Assembly (NCBI RefSeq): GCF_035918095.1
Contig: NZ_CP109137.1
Coordinates: forward strand, 620,001-684,000
Length of the DNA: 64,000 nt
From: Streptomyces sp. NBC_01750
GTDB taxonomy: Bacteria; Actinomycetota; Actinomycetes; Streptomycetales; Streptomycetaceae
Direction: 5' to 3'
Shown: piece after piece, positions 18,308 to 27,251 of the stretch
Numbering within the stretch: the first letter of the stretch is position 1
How the letters are laid out: the number at the start of each line of letters is the position of its first letter
The notes under the pieces: model-generated
Told to the model about the DNA's origin: nothing
Databases searched by the model: none
The model's input: only the letters and a program-made list of their open reading frames with translations
Position numbers and translations under genes: made by a program

Positions 18308-18352
18308 GGCAGGCGGGGGCCGGACGGCGACGCCGTCCGGCCCCCGCCTGCC
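18308..18352. terminator. Perfect 21-bp bidirectional terminator stem
   Basis: Positions 18308-18328 are exactly complementary to 18332-18352 around a GAC loop; both arms are GC-rich (CGGGGGCCGGACGGC part). It lies between the stops of two convergent P450 genes (18272 and 18360). Confidence 0.88.
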
Positions 18353-18359
18353 GCGGGCG

Positions 18360-19784
18360 CTAGCCCTTACGCCGCAGGACCCTTCGCAGGACGCTCTGCC
18401 ACCAGGTCTCGCGGGCGCCGACGCCACTGACGGAAGCCGGTGAGGGTGCCGGGAGCCGCGCAGCCGGAAGCGGTTGCCCCCCGGCGGCCGCCTGCGCGCT
18501 GTCAACGGCCGCTGCGCCGCCGACTGCTGTCCTCTTGAAGAAAACGGGAAGGTTGTCGAGGCGTTGGGAGATCAAGGAGCTGGTCACGTGCAGCTCACCC
18601 TCGAGCACGGCGAGCTGTACGTCGGGTATCCGCGCGAGCAGTGTGTCGATGCCTGTGTCCGCGATGGCCCGTCCGATGTCCATCCCGGGGCACTCGTGCG
18701 GTCCTCCGCTGAAGGCGAGGTGCGAGCGATTGCCGTGTACCGGCGCGGTCAGATCGGGCCGGATCTCGGGGTCGGTGTTACCGGCCGCCAAACCAAGCAT
18801 GACCATGTCGCCGGCCCTGATCTGCTGTCCTCCGAGCATCGTGTCGCCCGTCGACCAACGGGTCGGCACCACCGCGAGCGGTGGTGCGTCCCACATCACC
18901 TGCTCCAGTGCGTCCGGCAGAGTCATCTGGCCGCCGGACAGACTCCCGCGGAAGCGGCGATCGGTCAGCACCATCCGCAGCGTGTTCGCGATCAGGTTCG
19001 TTGTGTTCTCGTGCGCGGCGACGATCGCGTGCCGCAGATGTTCCAAGACCTCGTCGTCAGTGAGATGCGACTCGTGACCGAGCAGCCAACTGGCGAAGTC
19101 CTCACCGGGCTTGTCCTTCTTGCTCTTTACCAGGTCCGACATGGTGTCCACCACGAACTGGTTGCTCTGGAGGGCCGTCGGGGTGCCCTTGACCATGTCG
19201 CGCACAGCCTGGCCGAGCGGAAGCGCGTAGCTCTCGGCAATGCCGAACTGCCGGGCCAGGACCAGAATCGGAAGCTTCTCGGCGAAGTCGGCCACCAAGT
19301 CCGCGTGGCCTGTTGCCGCGAAGCCGTCGATGAGCTGGTTCGTGAACCGGACGACGTAGCGGCGGACTCCGTGGCGGTTGAAGTTCCCGAGGCTCTCGGT
19401 GATCGCGCTGCGCAGCCGCGCGTGCTCCGCGCCATCGGCGAATGCCACCAGCGGCTGCCATGCGGTAATCGGGAGCAGCGGGGAGTCCGCGGGCAGTTGG
19501 ACATTCCAATGACGGGAGTCACAGGAGAACAGGCTGGACTGGCGCATCACATCCAGATTCTCCCGGTGTCCCAGGACCAACCAGGCCTGCACGTCGCCGG
19601 GGAGCAGGACCGGCGCCACCTGGCCGTGTTGCCGACGGAGCTTCTCATACAGCTCGTGCGGCGAGCCCTCGGCCTCGGGCCCGTACATCCGCTGCAACCC
19701 GCCGGGCGCCTGAGCATGCGCGGGGCACCCCGGAGGCGGCGCGGGCACGGACGAGGTTCTGGGGTCTGAGTTCGAGGTTGTCAC
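18360..19784 (-). CDS. Cytochrome P450 of the CYP157 type, EXXR missing
   Basis: 474 residues from a GTG at 19784 with GGAGG four bases upstream (a TTG six codons earlier has none). The heme loop FSGGPHECPGMDIGR and I-helix AIVAAHENTTNLI are clear. The K-helix, where nearly all P450s have EXXR, reads LEQVMWDAPPL: the motif is QVMW. This matches the EQSLW-like signature described for the Streptomyces CYP157 family. A C-terminal tail of about 60 residues (Ala/Gly-rich, then WWQSVLRRVLRRKG) could be a membrane or partner contact. CYP157 genes usually sit in conservons beside CYP154; here the partners are other P450s. Confidence 0.88.
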   Translation of the reverse strand: MTTSNSDPRTSSVPAPPPGCPAHAQAPGGLQRMYGPEAEGSPHELYEKLRRQHGQVAPVLLPGDVQAWLVLGHRENLDVMRQSSLFSCDSRHWNVQLPADSPLLPITAWQPLVAFADGAEHARLRSAITESLGNFNRHGVRRYVVRFTNQLIDGFAATGHADLVADFAEKLPILVLARQFGIAESYALPLGQAVRDMVKGTPTALQSNQFVVDTMSDLVKSKKDKPGEDFASWLLGHESHLTDDEVLEHLRHAIVAAHENTTNLIANTLRMVLTDRRFRGSLSGGQMTLPDALEQVMWDAPPLAVVPTRWSTGDTMLGGQQIRAGDMVMLGLAAGNTDPEIRPDLTAPVHGNRSHLAFSGGPHECPGMDIGRAIADTGIDTLLARIPDVQLAVLEGELHVTSSLISQRLDNLPVFFKRTAVGGAAAVDSAQAAAGGQPLPAARLPAPSPASVSGVGARETWWQSVLRRVLRRKG

Positions 19785-20246
19785 GAGGCCTCCGAGAAGC
19801 AACGGCGTAGTAGTAAGAACGGCGATGGAGTCAGCCCGCTGTTCCCCGTCGACTTCGAGATCATCAGCAGTGCCTTTGGGTCAGAGGACCGACGTGCGGG
19901 TGGGCTTTCTTCGCGCGCCATCAGCTCTCTCCGGGGGTGCACAACGAAGGTTCGGGAGTCGCCACACGCTGTGCCAGGTGTTACCTCGCACAGGCAGTGA
20001 GGTAGCAGGAGCGCCCGCAGCATATCCATGGCCCACTCGGGTCAGGCAGCCAGGTCCGCGGTGAACTCTCCGGCGCACGACCCAACTTGGCGCCACGTCC
20101 CCTCTCCGGGTCGATTGCTCCGGCCGGACGGTGCGGACTCGCGCTGCTGGAGTCCTAGTGGTGAGATCTCCCTCAGCACGAGACCGCACGGCGCGCGCAG
20201 AGCACTGCCCAGTGCAACGCACTGCCTAGAGCAAAGGACTTCCCCG
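19785..20246. other. Divergent region between two P450 genes
   Basis: No gene seen. It must carry divergent promoters. Near its right end lies the GCACTG repeat array described separately. Confidence 0.5.
20202..20226. promoter_or_regulatory. GCACTG operator-like array upstream of a P450
   Basis: GCACTG-CC-CAGTGC palindrome (20202-20215) followed by a further GCACTGCC copy at 20219-20226, 17 bp on. It ends 20 bp before the GTG start at 20247, where a repressor would block transcription or translation. Confidence 0.4.
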
Positions 20247-21611
20247 GTGTCAGTTGGATTGCAGACGGCCGAACCGCGAACGGTGCCGCGCGCCCCCGGA
20301 GCGGTGCCGCTTCTCGGGCACGCCCTGAAGCTGTGGCGCGACCCCCTCGGATTCCTGAAGTCGCTACGGGAGCAGGGCGACATAGTCCGCGTCGACCTTG
20401 GAACCATGCCCATGTACGTCGTCACCTCGGCGAAGCTCGTCCACGAGGTGACCGTGACCCACGCGCGCAGCTTCGAGAAGGGTCGCTTCTTCGACCGGCT
20501 GCGGCCGCTCGCCGGCAACGGCCTGGCCAACGCCGACGGAGAGCTCCACCGCAAGCACCGGCGCATGGTCCAGCCGATGTTCTCCAAGGAGCGCATCGCG
20601 GGCTACTCCGAGATCATGAGCCGCAATGCACGCGCCCTGGCCGACTCCTGGCAACCGGGGCAGGTGATCGAGCTGGAGCAGGCGATGGCGGGGTACGCCA
20701 TCGAGACGCTGGCGGCGACGATGTTCTCCACGGATATCGGACTGCCCGCGGTGGAAGCCGTACGCAAGAACCTGCCCGTCCTGCTGAAGAACCTGCTGAT
20801 ACGGGCGGCGTCCCCCAAGCTCCTGGACCGCCTGCCGATCCGCGCCAACCGCGACTTCGACGCCGCGGCGGCGAACCTCCGCGAAGTCATCGACCTCGTC
20901 GTCAAGACGGCCCGCAGCTCCAAGGCCGACGACCCGGCCGACCTGTTGTCCCTGCTGCTCGCGGCCCAGGACGCGGAGAGCGGAGAGGCACTCTCCGACA
21001 CGGAGGTCAGGGACGAGCTCAGCACCATCCTCTTCGCCGGTGCCGAGACCACCGCGGCAATGCTCGCCTGGACATTCCACGAGCTGGCGGCCCATCCCGA
21101 GGTGGAGGAGCAGCTGGTGGCGGAGATCCGGGAGGTCGTCGTCGACCGTCCGGTCACCATCGAGGACATACCCCGGCTGGAGGGGATTCGGCGGGTGCTG
21201 GACGAGGTGATCAGACTGCACGGCGTCACCCTGTTGATGCGCCGCACGACGGCACCCGTGGAACTCGGCGGCATCACGTTCCCCGTCGGTACCGAGGTCG
21301 CGTTCAGCCTCTACGCCATCCACCGTGATCCGGGTCTCTACGCGAAAGCCGACAGTTTCGATCCCCACCGGTGGCTGCCGGAACGACAGGCGGCGGCCGG
21401 GCTCGGGCGCGAAGCCTACATCCCGTTCGGGGCGGGCAACCGGAAGTGCATCGGCGACACGTTCGTCTGGACAGAGGCGACCATCGCCATCGCCACGATT
21501 CTCGCCCGCTGGCAACTCGTGCCCGCGCCCGGACACACACCCAAGGAAGTGGCCTCGGCGGTGGCCCATGCCGACCGCATCCCCATGACGGTCCACCCCC
21601 GCCGCCTCTGA
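20247..21611 (+). CDS. Cytochrome P450 (terpene-oxidase-like)
   Basis: 454 residues from GTG 20247 (VSVGLQTAEPRT), with AAAGGA nine bases upstream; the open frame extends further left without homology. A proline-rich start (RAPGAVPLLGHALKLWRDPL) precedes the fold. The I-helix is ILFAGAETTAAMLAW, the K-helix EXXR is LDEVIRLHG, the PERF-like region is FDPHRWLPER, and the heme loop is FGAGNRKCIGDTF. The eukaryote-like long meander and WTEATIAIA resemble bacterial sesquiterpene P450s such as PtlI, so a terpene substrate is possible. No terpene synthase is in the window. Confidence 0.88.
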   Translation: MSVGLQTAEPRTVPRAPGAVPLLGHALKLWRDPLGFLKSLREQGDIVRVDLGTMPMYVVTSAKLVHEVTVTHARSFEKGRFFDRLRPLAGNGLANADGELHRKHRRMVQPMFSKERIAGYSEIMSRNARALADSWQPGQVIELEQAMAGYAIETLAATMFSTDIGLPAVEAVRKNLPVLLKNLLIRAASPKLLDRLPIRANRDFDAAAANLREVIDLVVKTARSSKADDPADLLSLLLAAQDAESGEALSDTEVRDELSTILFAGAETTAAMLAWTFHELAAHPEVEEQLVAEIREVVVDRPVTIEDIPRLEGIRRVLDEVIRLHGVTLLMRRTTAPVELGGITFPVGTEVAFSLYAIHRDPGLYAKADSFDPHRWLPERQAAAGLGREAYIPFGAGNRKCIGDTFVWTEATIAIATILARWQLVPAPGHTPKEVASAVAHADRIPMTVHPRRL

Positions 21612-22093
21612 ATCCGCTGCCGAGAACGCTTCGGCCCTGTCGCGGGCAGCTGAGCCTCGCGCCGGCAAGCCGGGCCCGGGGCCGGTCCTGCCGGCCGTGA
21701 GCACGGCTCGCGACTCCTCGCTTGCCGCGACTTGTTACTCGCCGGGGCGCCGGCCCCGACGCAGGGCCGAGGTCGCGCTCGAGGCCGCGACGGTGCACGT
21801 CACGAACTGGCGTTTCGGCGCGCCTTCCGCTGGTCTCCCCTGCCGCGAGAGCTGGAAGCTGTCGGCGGTGCCCGGCGTGCGGTCACCGGTACCCGTGGGG
21901 GTCGTCAATCGGGCTCGGGCGGCCGAAGAGAAGGTCGGCCCGGGGTCGGAGTCCGAGTCACACGGCGCTTGTCGCAACGCGTCACCCGATCGGAGCCGTA
22001 CCGGATTCCCAAGGAAGTCACTCCGAAACACATGCGTTTCTATTGCATGGACGGCTATTGGCCGGGCACTCGAAGCCCCGGAGGTTGATAATC
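21612..22093. other. Intergenic region, no gene supported
   Basis: Open frames here lack homology, ribosome sites and normal composition. The left end holds a hairpin (21661-21695); the right end must hold the promoter of the small hydrophobic protein gene. Confidence 0.5.
21661..21695 (+). terminator. Hairpin after the third P450
   Basis: GCCGGCA pairs with TGCCGGC, and inner CCGG with CCGG, about 50 bp past the stop codon at 21611. It has an internal loop, so it is less convincing than the other stems. Confidence 0.4.
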
Positions 22094-22264
22094 ATGGTTC
22101 CACTGCTTGTCGTTCTACTGCTCGCCCTGCTTCTCTTCGGCGCCGGATTTGCGCTGAAGGCCTTGTGGATCGTCGCCGTGGTCGTGCTCGCCGTATGGCT
22201 GCTCGGCTTCGTGATGCGCTCTGCCGGGGCCGGAGGCCGACGCGGACGCTGGTACCGCTGGTAG
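22094..22264 (+). CDS. Small hydrophobic membrane protein
   Basis: 56 residues, ATG 22094 with GGAGG ten bases upstream. It has two hydrophobic helices (MVPLLVVLLLALLLFGAGFA, then LWIVAVVVLAVWLLGFVM) and a basic, glycine-rich C-terminus ending RGRWYRW. This is the widely conserved Streptomyces hydrophobic protein, of unknown function. A near-ideal terminator starts 20 bp after the stop, which shows that it is a complete transcription unit of its own. Confidence 0.85.
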   Translation: MVPLLVVLLLALLLFGAGFALKALWIVAVVVLAVWLLGFVMRSAGAGGRRGRWYRW

Positions 22265-22283
22265 AAGCACCTGCATCGGCAAC

Positions 22284-22323
22284 GCGGGGTGGCTCCGGAC
22301 GTTCATGTCCGGAGCCACCCCGC
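22284..22323 (+). terminator. 17-bp intrinsic terminator
   Basis: GCGGGGTGGCTCCGGAC, loop GTTCAT, perfect complement, then ATTT. Directly follows the hydrophobic-protein gene. Confidence 0.9.
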
Positions 22324-22896
22324 ATTTCGTGTCGTTCATGGCCGCAGCTGCGGAATGCCTGGATGGTGGGAGGGCAGGAGATCGGCACGTCCGGGAAGTC
22401 CGTCTGTCACGCGCAGGGAACCGCGCCTCCAAACAGCCGACTTCCCTGTTGCTTTTGTACGCGGTCAACGCATGGATTCCCACTCGTCGGCAGGAATGCC
22501 CGGGGTCGGGCCCGTGCCCGCTTTGACGGGAGCTCGGCCGGCGGGGACGGGAGGGACGCCCGACGCCGGTGGCACGCGGCGGAACTGCCGGTTCCGTACC
22601 GACCGGCCTGCCGTCCCCGTCGCGACGCTGATACTGCTGTGCGGCCGCCGCCCTTCACCCCGGCTGCCGAGTGGGCCCTGGCCGAACCCCGCCGCCTGAC
22701 TTGCGTGGGCGGCGGAAGGGCTGTCGGGTAGAGGAAGAGTGGAAGGGCGCCCGGCACAGGCACACCTCGATGCGGTCAGCCCCGGACAACCGCCATGCGG
22801 CGGTTTCGGTGCCCCCGGGGCACGTCGGCCTCGCCCGCCTGCAGCAAAGCATCAATGTTTGGCCGCAGAGGACCTAGCGGTGTTAGAAAGGTCAGC
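22324..22896. other. Intergenic region before the sensor phosphatase
   Basis: No gene is supported. Frames crossing it are short and lack recognisable domains. It must contain the promoter for the gene at 22897. Confidence 0.5.
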
Positions 22897-25569
22897 GTGG
22901 TCAAACTTTTCGGCCGATTCCGGAGCACACCGGTTCGGTCACTGACCGACAAGCATCCCCGGAGCGTCGCCGGGCAGGTCTTCGCCCTGCAGGTGGCTGT
23001 GGTGGTGCTGCTCGTGACGGCCACGGTCCTGGCGCTTGTGCTGCAGTCCCGGCACGACAGCAGCACGGAGGCGAAGCGCCGTTCCATTGCCGTCGCGGAG
23101 ACGTTCGCGCACTCTCCGGGCCTCCTGGCCGCGCTGAAGACCCCTGATCCCTCCAAGGTGCTCCAGCCTCTCACCGAGGCGGGGCGGAAAGCGGCCGGCG
23201 TCGACTTCATCGTGGTCATGGACACGAAGGGGATCCGCTACACCCACCCCAAGCCGGACCGGATCGGGAAGAGGTTCGTCGGCACCATCGAGCCCTCACT
23301 GGCCGGCCGCGTGTACACAGAGAGCGTCTACGGCCCGCTCGGTCACGAGGTGCAGGCGACCGTCCCCGTCTTCGACCTCAAGGGCAAGGTCGTGGCCCTG
23401 GTGTCCGCCGGCTTGAAGGTCAAGAACGTGACCAGCGTGGTGGACAGACAGCTGCCGATCATCCTCGGGGCCGGAGCGGCCGCGCTCGCCCTCGCCACGG
23501 GCGGCACGGCGCTGGTGGCCAGGCGGCTGCGGCGGCAGACCCACCGACTGGGCCCGGCCGAGATGACCCGCATGTACGAGCATCACGACGCCGTGCTCCA
23601 CTCCGTGCGGGAAGGTGTCCTCATCGTCGGCAACGACGGTCGACTGCTGCTGGCCAACGACGAGGCCAGGCGGCTTCTGGATCTGCCGCCCGACGCCGAG
23701 GGGCGGTACATCTCGGAACTGTCCAGCCTCGATCCCCCCACGGTGGAGCTGCTGGCCTCGGGCCGGGTGGCCACGGACGAGGTGCACCTGGCCGGGGATC
23801 GGTTGCTTGCGGTGAACCAGCGGCCCACGGATCGTCACGGCGGGCCCAAGGGGACGGTCGCGACCCTGCGTGACTCCACGGAGCTGCGGGCGCTGTACGG
23901 CAGGGCGGAGACGGCCCGTGAGCGGCTGAAACTGCTGTACGACGCCGGTCTGGGCATCGGTACGACCCTCGACGTGGTGCGTACGGCCGAGGAACTGGCG
24001 AAGGTCGCGGTGCCCCGCTTCGCCGACTTCGTCACCGTCGACCTGGCCGACCCGGTCCTGCGCGGGGAGGAGCCGACCGTTGCGGACAGGGACATGCGCC
24101 GCACCGCCGTCCACGGCATCCGGGACGATCATCCCCTCTATGAGCTCGACCGCCTGATCTACTTCCTCCCCTCCACACCGCAGGCACGGGGTTTCGGCAG
24201 CGGCCGGTCGGAGCTGGTGCCCGACCTGTCCGACGCGCCCGGCTGGCATGCCCAGGACCCTGCGCGCACACAGGCGATCGTGGATTACGGCATCCATTCG
24301 CTCATCACCGTGCCCCTCCAGGCGCGGGGCGTCATCCTGGGCGTGGCCAACTTCTGGCGCTCGGAGGAGCCTCAGCCGTTCGAGGAGGACGACCTGTCGC
24401 TCGCCGAAGAACTGGTCGCCCGGGCGGCGGTCAGCATCGACAACGCCCGCCGCTACACCCGTGAGCACACTCTGGCCGTGGCTCTGCAGCGCAGCCTGCT
24501 GCCGCGGGCACTGCCCGAGCAGAGCGCCCTGGATGTCGCCCACCGCTATCTGCCCGCGCTCTCCGGGGTGAGCGGTGACTGGTTCGATGTGATCCCGCTG
24601 CCGGGCGGTCGCGTGGCGCTGGTCGTCGGTGATGTCGTCGGCCACGGCCTGCACGCGGCCGCCACCATGGGACGGCTGCGCACGGCGGTGCACAACTTCT
24701 CCACGCTCGACCTGCCGCCCGACGAGATCCTCAGCCATCTCGACGACCTGGTCGGGCGCATCGACCAGGAGGAGGTGGGGGCGGACGCCGGTGCGGGGAT
24801 CACCGGCGCCACCTGCGTGTACGCGATCTACGATCCCGTCGCCCGCCATTGCGCCATGGCGCGGGCCGGGCATCCCGCGCCCGCGCTGGTCCACCCCGAC
24901 GGCAGTGTGTCGTTCCCCGATCTGCCGGCCGGCCCGCCCCTGGGCCTGGGCGGTATGCCCTTCGAGACCGCCGAACTGGAACTGGAGGAGGGCACGCAAC
25001 TCGTCCTCTACACCGACGGCCTCATCGAGGACCGCACCCGGGACATCGACGTGGGGATCGAGCTGCTGCGTCAGGCCCTGGCGTCCCATCCCGACCGGAC
25101 CCCGGAGGAGAGCTGTCAGGCGGTGCTCGACGAGCTGCTGCCCGGCCGGCCGAAGGACGACGTGGCGCTGCTCATCGCCCGCACACGGGCGGTCCCGCCC
25201 GACCGCGTCGCCGAATGGGACGTGCCGTTCGATCCCGCCGCCGTTGCGGGGATGCGCGCCGCCGTGGCCGAAAAGCTGGACGAGTGGGGTCTGTCCGAGC
25301 TGGCTTTCGCCATGGAGCTGGTACTCAGCGAGCTGATCACCAACGCTCTCCGCTACGGTTCCGAACCGGTCACGATGCGACTGCTCCGCGACCGCACCCT
25401 GACCTGCGAGGTCGCCGATGGCAGCAGCACATCGCCCCATCTGCGGTACGCGGCCACGACGGACGAAGGAGGCCGCGGCCTGTTCCTCGTCGCACAGATG
25501 GCCGAACGCTGGGGCACCCGATACACCCCACAGGGGAAGGTCATCTGGGCGGAGCTGTCGCTGCCCTGA
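22897..25569 (+). CDS. Membrane sensor with SpoIIE phosphatase and RsbW-like kinase domains
   Basis: 890 residues from GTG 22897 with GAAAGG five bases upstream. Order of parts: membrane helix (about residues 24-50), extracellular sCache/CitA-type sensor (TEAGRKAAGVDFIVVMDTKG, SVYGPLGHEVQATVPVFD), second helix (about 205-230), cytosolic PAS (LIVGNDGRLLLANDEARRLL), GAF, PP2C-type SpoIIE phosphatase (GDWFDVIPL, GDVVGHGLHAA, LYTDGLIED, DDVALLIAR) and a C-terminal GHKL ATPase (ELVLSELITNALRYG, GGRGLFLVAQMAERWG). It can thus both phosphorylate and dephosphorylate STAS-type antagonists in response to an outside ligand, possibly a small carboxylate as in CitA/DcuS. Confidence 0.9.
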   Translation: MVKLFGRFRSTPVRSLTDKHPRSVAGQVFALQVAVVVLLVTATVLALVLQSRHDSSTEAKRRSIAVAETFAHSPGLLAALKTPDPSKVLQPLTEAGRKAAGVDFIVVMDTKGIRYTHPKPDRIGKRFVGTIEPSLAGRVYTESVYGPLGHEVQATVPVFDLKGKVVALVSAGLKVKNVTSVVDRQLPIILGAGAAALALATGGTALVARRLRRQTHRLGPAEMTRMYEHHDAVLHSVREGVLIVGNDGRLLLANDEARRLLDLPPDAEGRYISELSSLDPPTVELLASGRVATDEVHLAGDRLLAVNQRPTDRHGGPKGTVATLRDSTELRALYGRAETARERLKLLYDAGLGIGTTLDVVRTAEELAKVAVPRFADFVTVDLADPVLRGEEPTVADRDMRRTAVHGIRDDHPLYELDRLIYFLPSTPQARGFGSGRSELVPDLSDAPGWHAQDPARTQAIVDYGIHSLITVPLQARGVILGVANFWRSEEPQPFEEDDLSLAEELVARAAVSIDNARRYTREHTLAVALQRSLLPRALPEQSALDVAHRYLPALSGVSGDWFDVIPLPGGRVALVVGDVVGHGLHAAATMGRLRTAVHNFSTLDLPPDEILSHLDDLVGRIDQEEVGADAGAGITGATCVYAIYDPVARHCAMARAGHPAPALVHPDGSVSFPDLPAGPPLGLGGMPFETAELELEEGTQLVLYTDGLIEDRTRDIDVGIELLRQALASHPDRTPEESCQAVLDELLPGRPKDDVALLIARTRAVPPDRVAEWDVPFDPAAVAGMRAAVAEKLDEWGLSELAFAMELVLSELITNALRYGSEPVTMRLLRDRTLTCEVADGSSTSPHLRYAATTDEGGRGLFLVAQMAERWGTRYTPQGKVIWAELSLP

Positions 25570-25880
25570 TCCGGCGGGAGCGTGGCCGGCGCGGGGCAGC
25601 TCGACGTCCTGGACGCGGAACCCCGGCTGCCGGGCCCCATGGAAAGCCGCCACTCGACGAGCCGGTCACGGTGGCCGGGGAACCCCGGGCGTTCGTCGAG
25701 CGGTGTTTCCGGAGTGCCACGTGCCGAGAGTCGGCCGGGACGACTGCCGGGTCCGCCGCCACCCCGTCCTCGCATCGGCGCGCATCCGTAGCCACAGGGG
25801 CGTTGCCGGGCGAGGTGACGGGAGCTAGATTCATGCGTGACATACCGACCAGTCGGTCACCGCGTCGAGGAGAAGCCCGC
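25570..25880. other. Intergenic region with a TetR-like operator at its end
   Basis: No gene seen. The last 40 bp carry the operator palindrome and the ribosome site of the oxidoreductase gene. Confidence 0.5.
25845..25858. promoter_or_regulatory. TetR/AcrR-type operator ACCGAC-CA-GTCGGT
   Basis: A 6-bp perfect inverted repeat with a 2-bp centre, the typical site of AcrR/BetI-like repressors, extended by outer TGA...TCA. It ends 22 bp before the ATG at 25881. No tetR gene is adjacent, so the regulator acts from elsewhere. Confidence 0.6.
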
Positions 25881-26894
25881 ATGAGCCGCATCAACCACCA
25901 AGTCCGTCTGGCCGCCCGCCCGGTGGGGCTGCCCCGGCCCACCGACTGGGAACTGACCGAGGAGCCGGTTGGTGAGCCGGGCGAGGGCGAGCTGCTGGTG
26001 CAGGTGCTTCAGCTCTCGCTCGACCCGGCGATGCGCGGCTGGATGAATGAGGGCAAGTCGTACATTCCGCCAGTGAAGCTCGGCGAGGTGATGCGCGCGG
26101 GTGCGGTCGGGCGGGTCATCGCCTCCCGGCACCCCCGCTTCGCCGAGGGCGACCATGTCTCCGGCGGTTTCGGGGTCCAGGAGTACTGCACCTCGGACGG
26201 CACCGGGGTCATCGGTATCGACCCGAAGTTGGCGCCACTGCCCGTCCACCTCGGAACCCTGGGCATGACGGGTATGACGGCCTACTTCGGACTGCTCGAC
26301 ATCGGCCGCCCGGAAGCCGGCCAGACGGTCGTGGTGTCCGGCGCCGCCGGGGCCGTGGGGAGCGTGGTCGGCCAGATCGCCAAAATCAAGGGATGCCGGG
26401 TCATCGGCATCGCCGGCGGTGAGCGCAAGTGCCGGATGCTGGTGGACGAGTTCGGCTTCGACGCCGCGATCGACTACCAGTCCGACGACGTGAAGAAGTC
26501 GCTGCGTGAGCTGGCCCCCGACGGTGTGGACGTCTACTTCGACAACGTCGGCGGCGACATCCTCGACGCGGTGCTGACCCGGCTGGCGCGCGGCGCCCGC
26601 ATCGTCATCTGCGGCGCGATCTCCCAGTACAACAGCGTGGAGCCGGTCAAGGGCCCCGCCAACTACCTGTCCCTGCTGGTGAACCGCGCCACCATGACCG
26701 GCATGGTGGTGTTCGACTACGCCGACCGGTACGCCGAGGCCGCGGCCGAGCTGGCCGGGTGGCTGGCGGAAGGGAAGCTGCAGACGCGGGAGGACGTCGT
26801 GCAGGGCGGAATCGACGCGTTCCACGACACCCTGCTGCGACTCTTCCGTGGCGAGAACCACGGCAAGCTCGTCCTCGAAGTGGCGGACGAGTAA
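25881..26894 (+). CDS. NADP-dependent MDR-type oxidoreductase (CurA-like)
   Basis: 337 residues from ATG 25881 with GAGGAGAA upstream. It lacks zinc ligands, as expected of the leukotriene B4 dehydrogenase / prostaglandin reductase / CurA group. Marks are LSLDPAMRGWMNEGKSY, the nucleotide-binding VVVSGAAGAVGSVVGQIAKI, VYFDNVGGDILDAVL and GAISQYN. These enzymes reduce activated double bonds of enones with NADPH. The upstream palindrome points to induction by a toxic or signalling enone through a TetR repressor. The gene stands alone and is followed by a bidirectional terminator. Confidence 0.88.
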   Translation: MSRINHQVRLAARPVGLPRPTDWELTEEPVGEPGEGELLVQVLQLSLDPAMRGWMNEGKSYIPPVKLGEVMRAGAVGRVIASRHPRFAEGDHVSGGFGVQEYCTSDGTGVIGIDPKLAPLPVHLGTLGMTGMTAYFGLLDIGRPEAGQTVVVSGAAGAVGSVVGQIAKIKGCRVIGIAGGERKCRMLVDEFGFDAAIDYQSDDVKKSLRELAPDGVDVYFDNVGGDILDAVLTRLARGARIVICGAISQYNSVEPVKGPANYLSLLVNRATMTGMVVFDYADRYAEAAAELAGWLAEGKLQTREDVVQGGIDAFHDTLLRLFRGENHGKLVLEVADE

Positions 26895-27251
26895 GGCGCA
26901 CGAACGACACCTGAGCGGCCCGGGCCCGGCCGGCGCAGGGGGCACGCTCCCCTCCGGCCGGCGCCAACCCGCCCCCGCTGACCGGGCGATCAGGCCTGTC
27001 CCGCCGCGTTCACGGCTGGACAGGCCTGATCCGGTACTCGCCCCCGTACACGGTCACAGGGATAGGCAGCGGACCGTCGGCAGAACCAGGTCGCCTCCTG
27101 GAATCACGCACCGGCGGCACCGCCCGCACGCAAGGGAACTCACCCGCCGCCTCCCGCGGGAGCGCCGTCGCCCCGGTACGGGATCTCACAGCTCCGCCGC
27201 CGGACGGGCGGCCCGGAGATCCCTTCACCGGGCCGCCCTCCACGACGAGCG
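26895..27251. other. Convergent intergenic region
   Basis: Between the oxidoreductase and pyruvate carboxylase stops. Apart from the terminator at 26926-26961 nothing is seen. Confidence 0.55.
26926..26961. terminator. Bidirectional terminator between convergent genes
   Basis: CCGGCCGG (26926-26933) pairs with CCGGCCGG (26954-26961), and AGGGG with CCCCT inside, with a 3-nt bulge. Confidence 0.6.

Noticed and set aside
18474..19769. 431-residue rightward open frame
   Set aside because: Antisense to the CYP157-like gene.
23296..25653. 785-residue leftward open frame
   Set aside because: Antisense to the SpoIIE sensor gene; no recognisable protein features.
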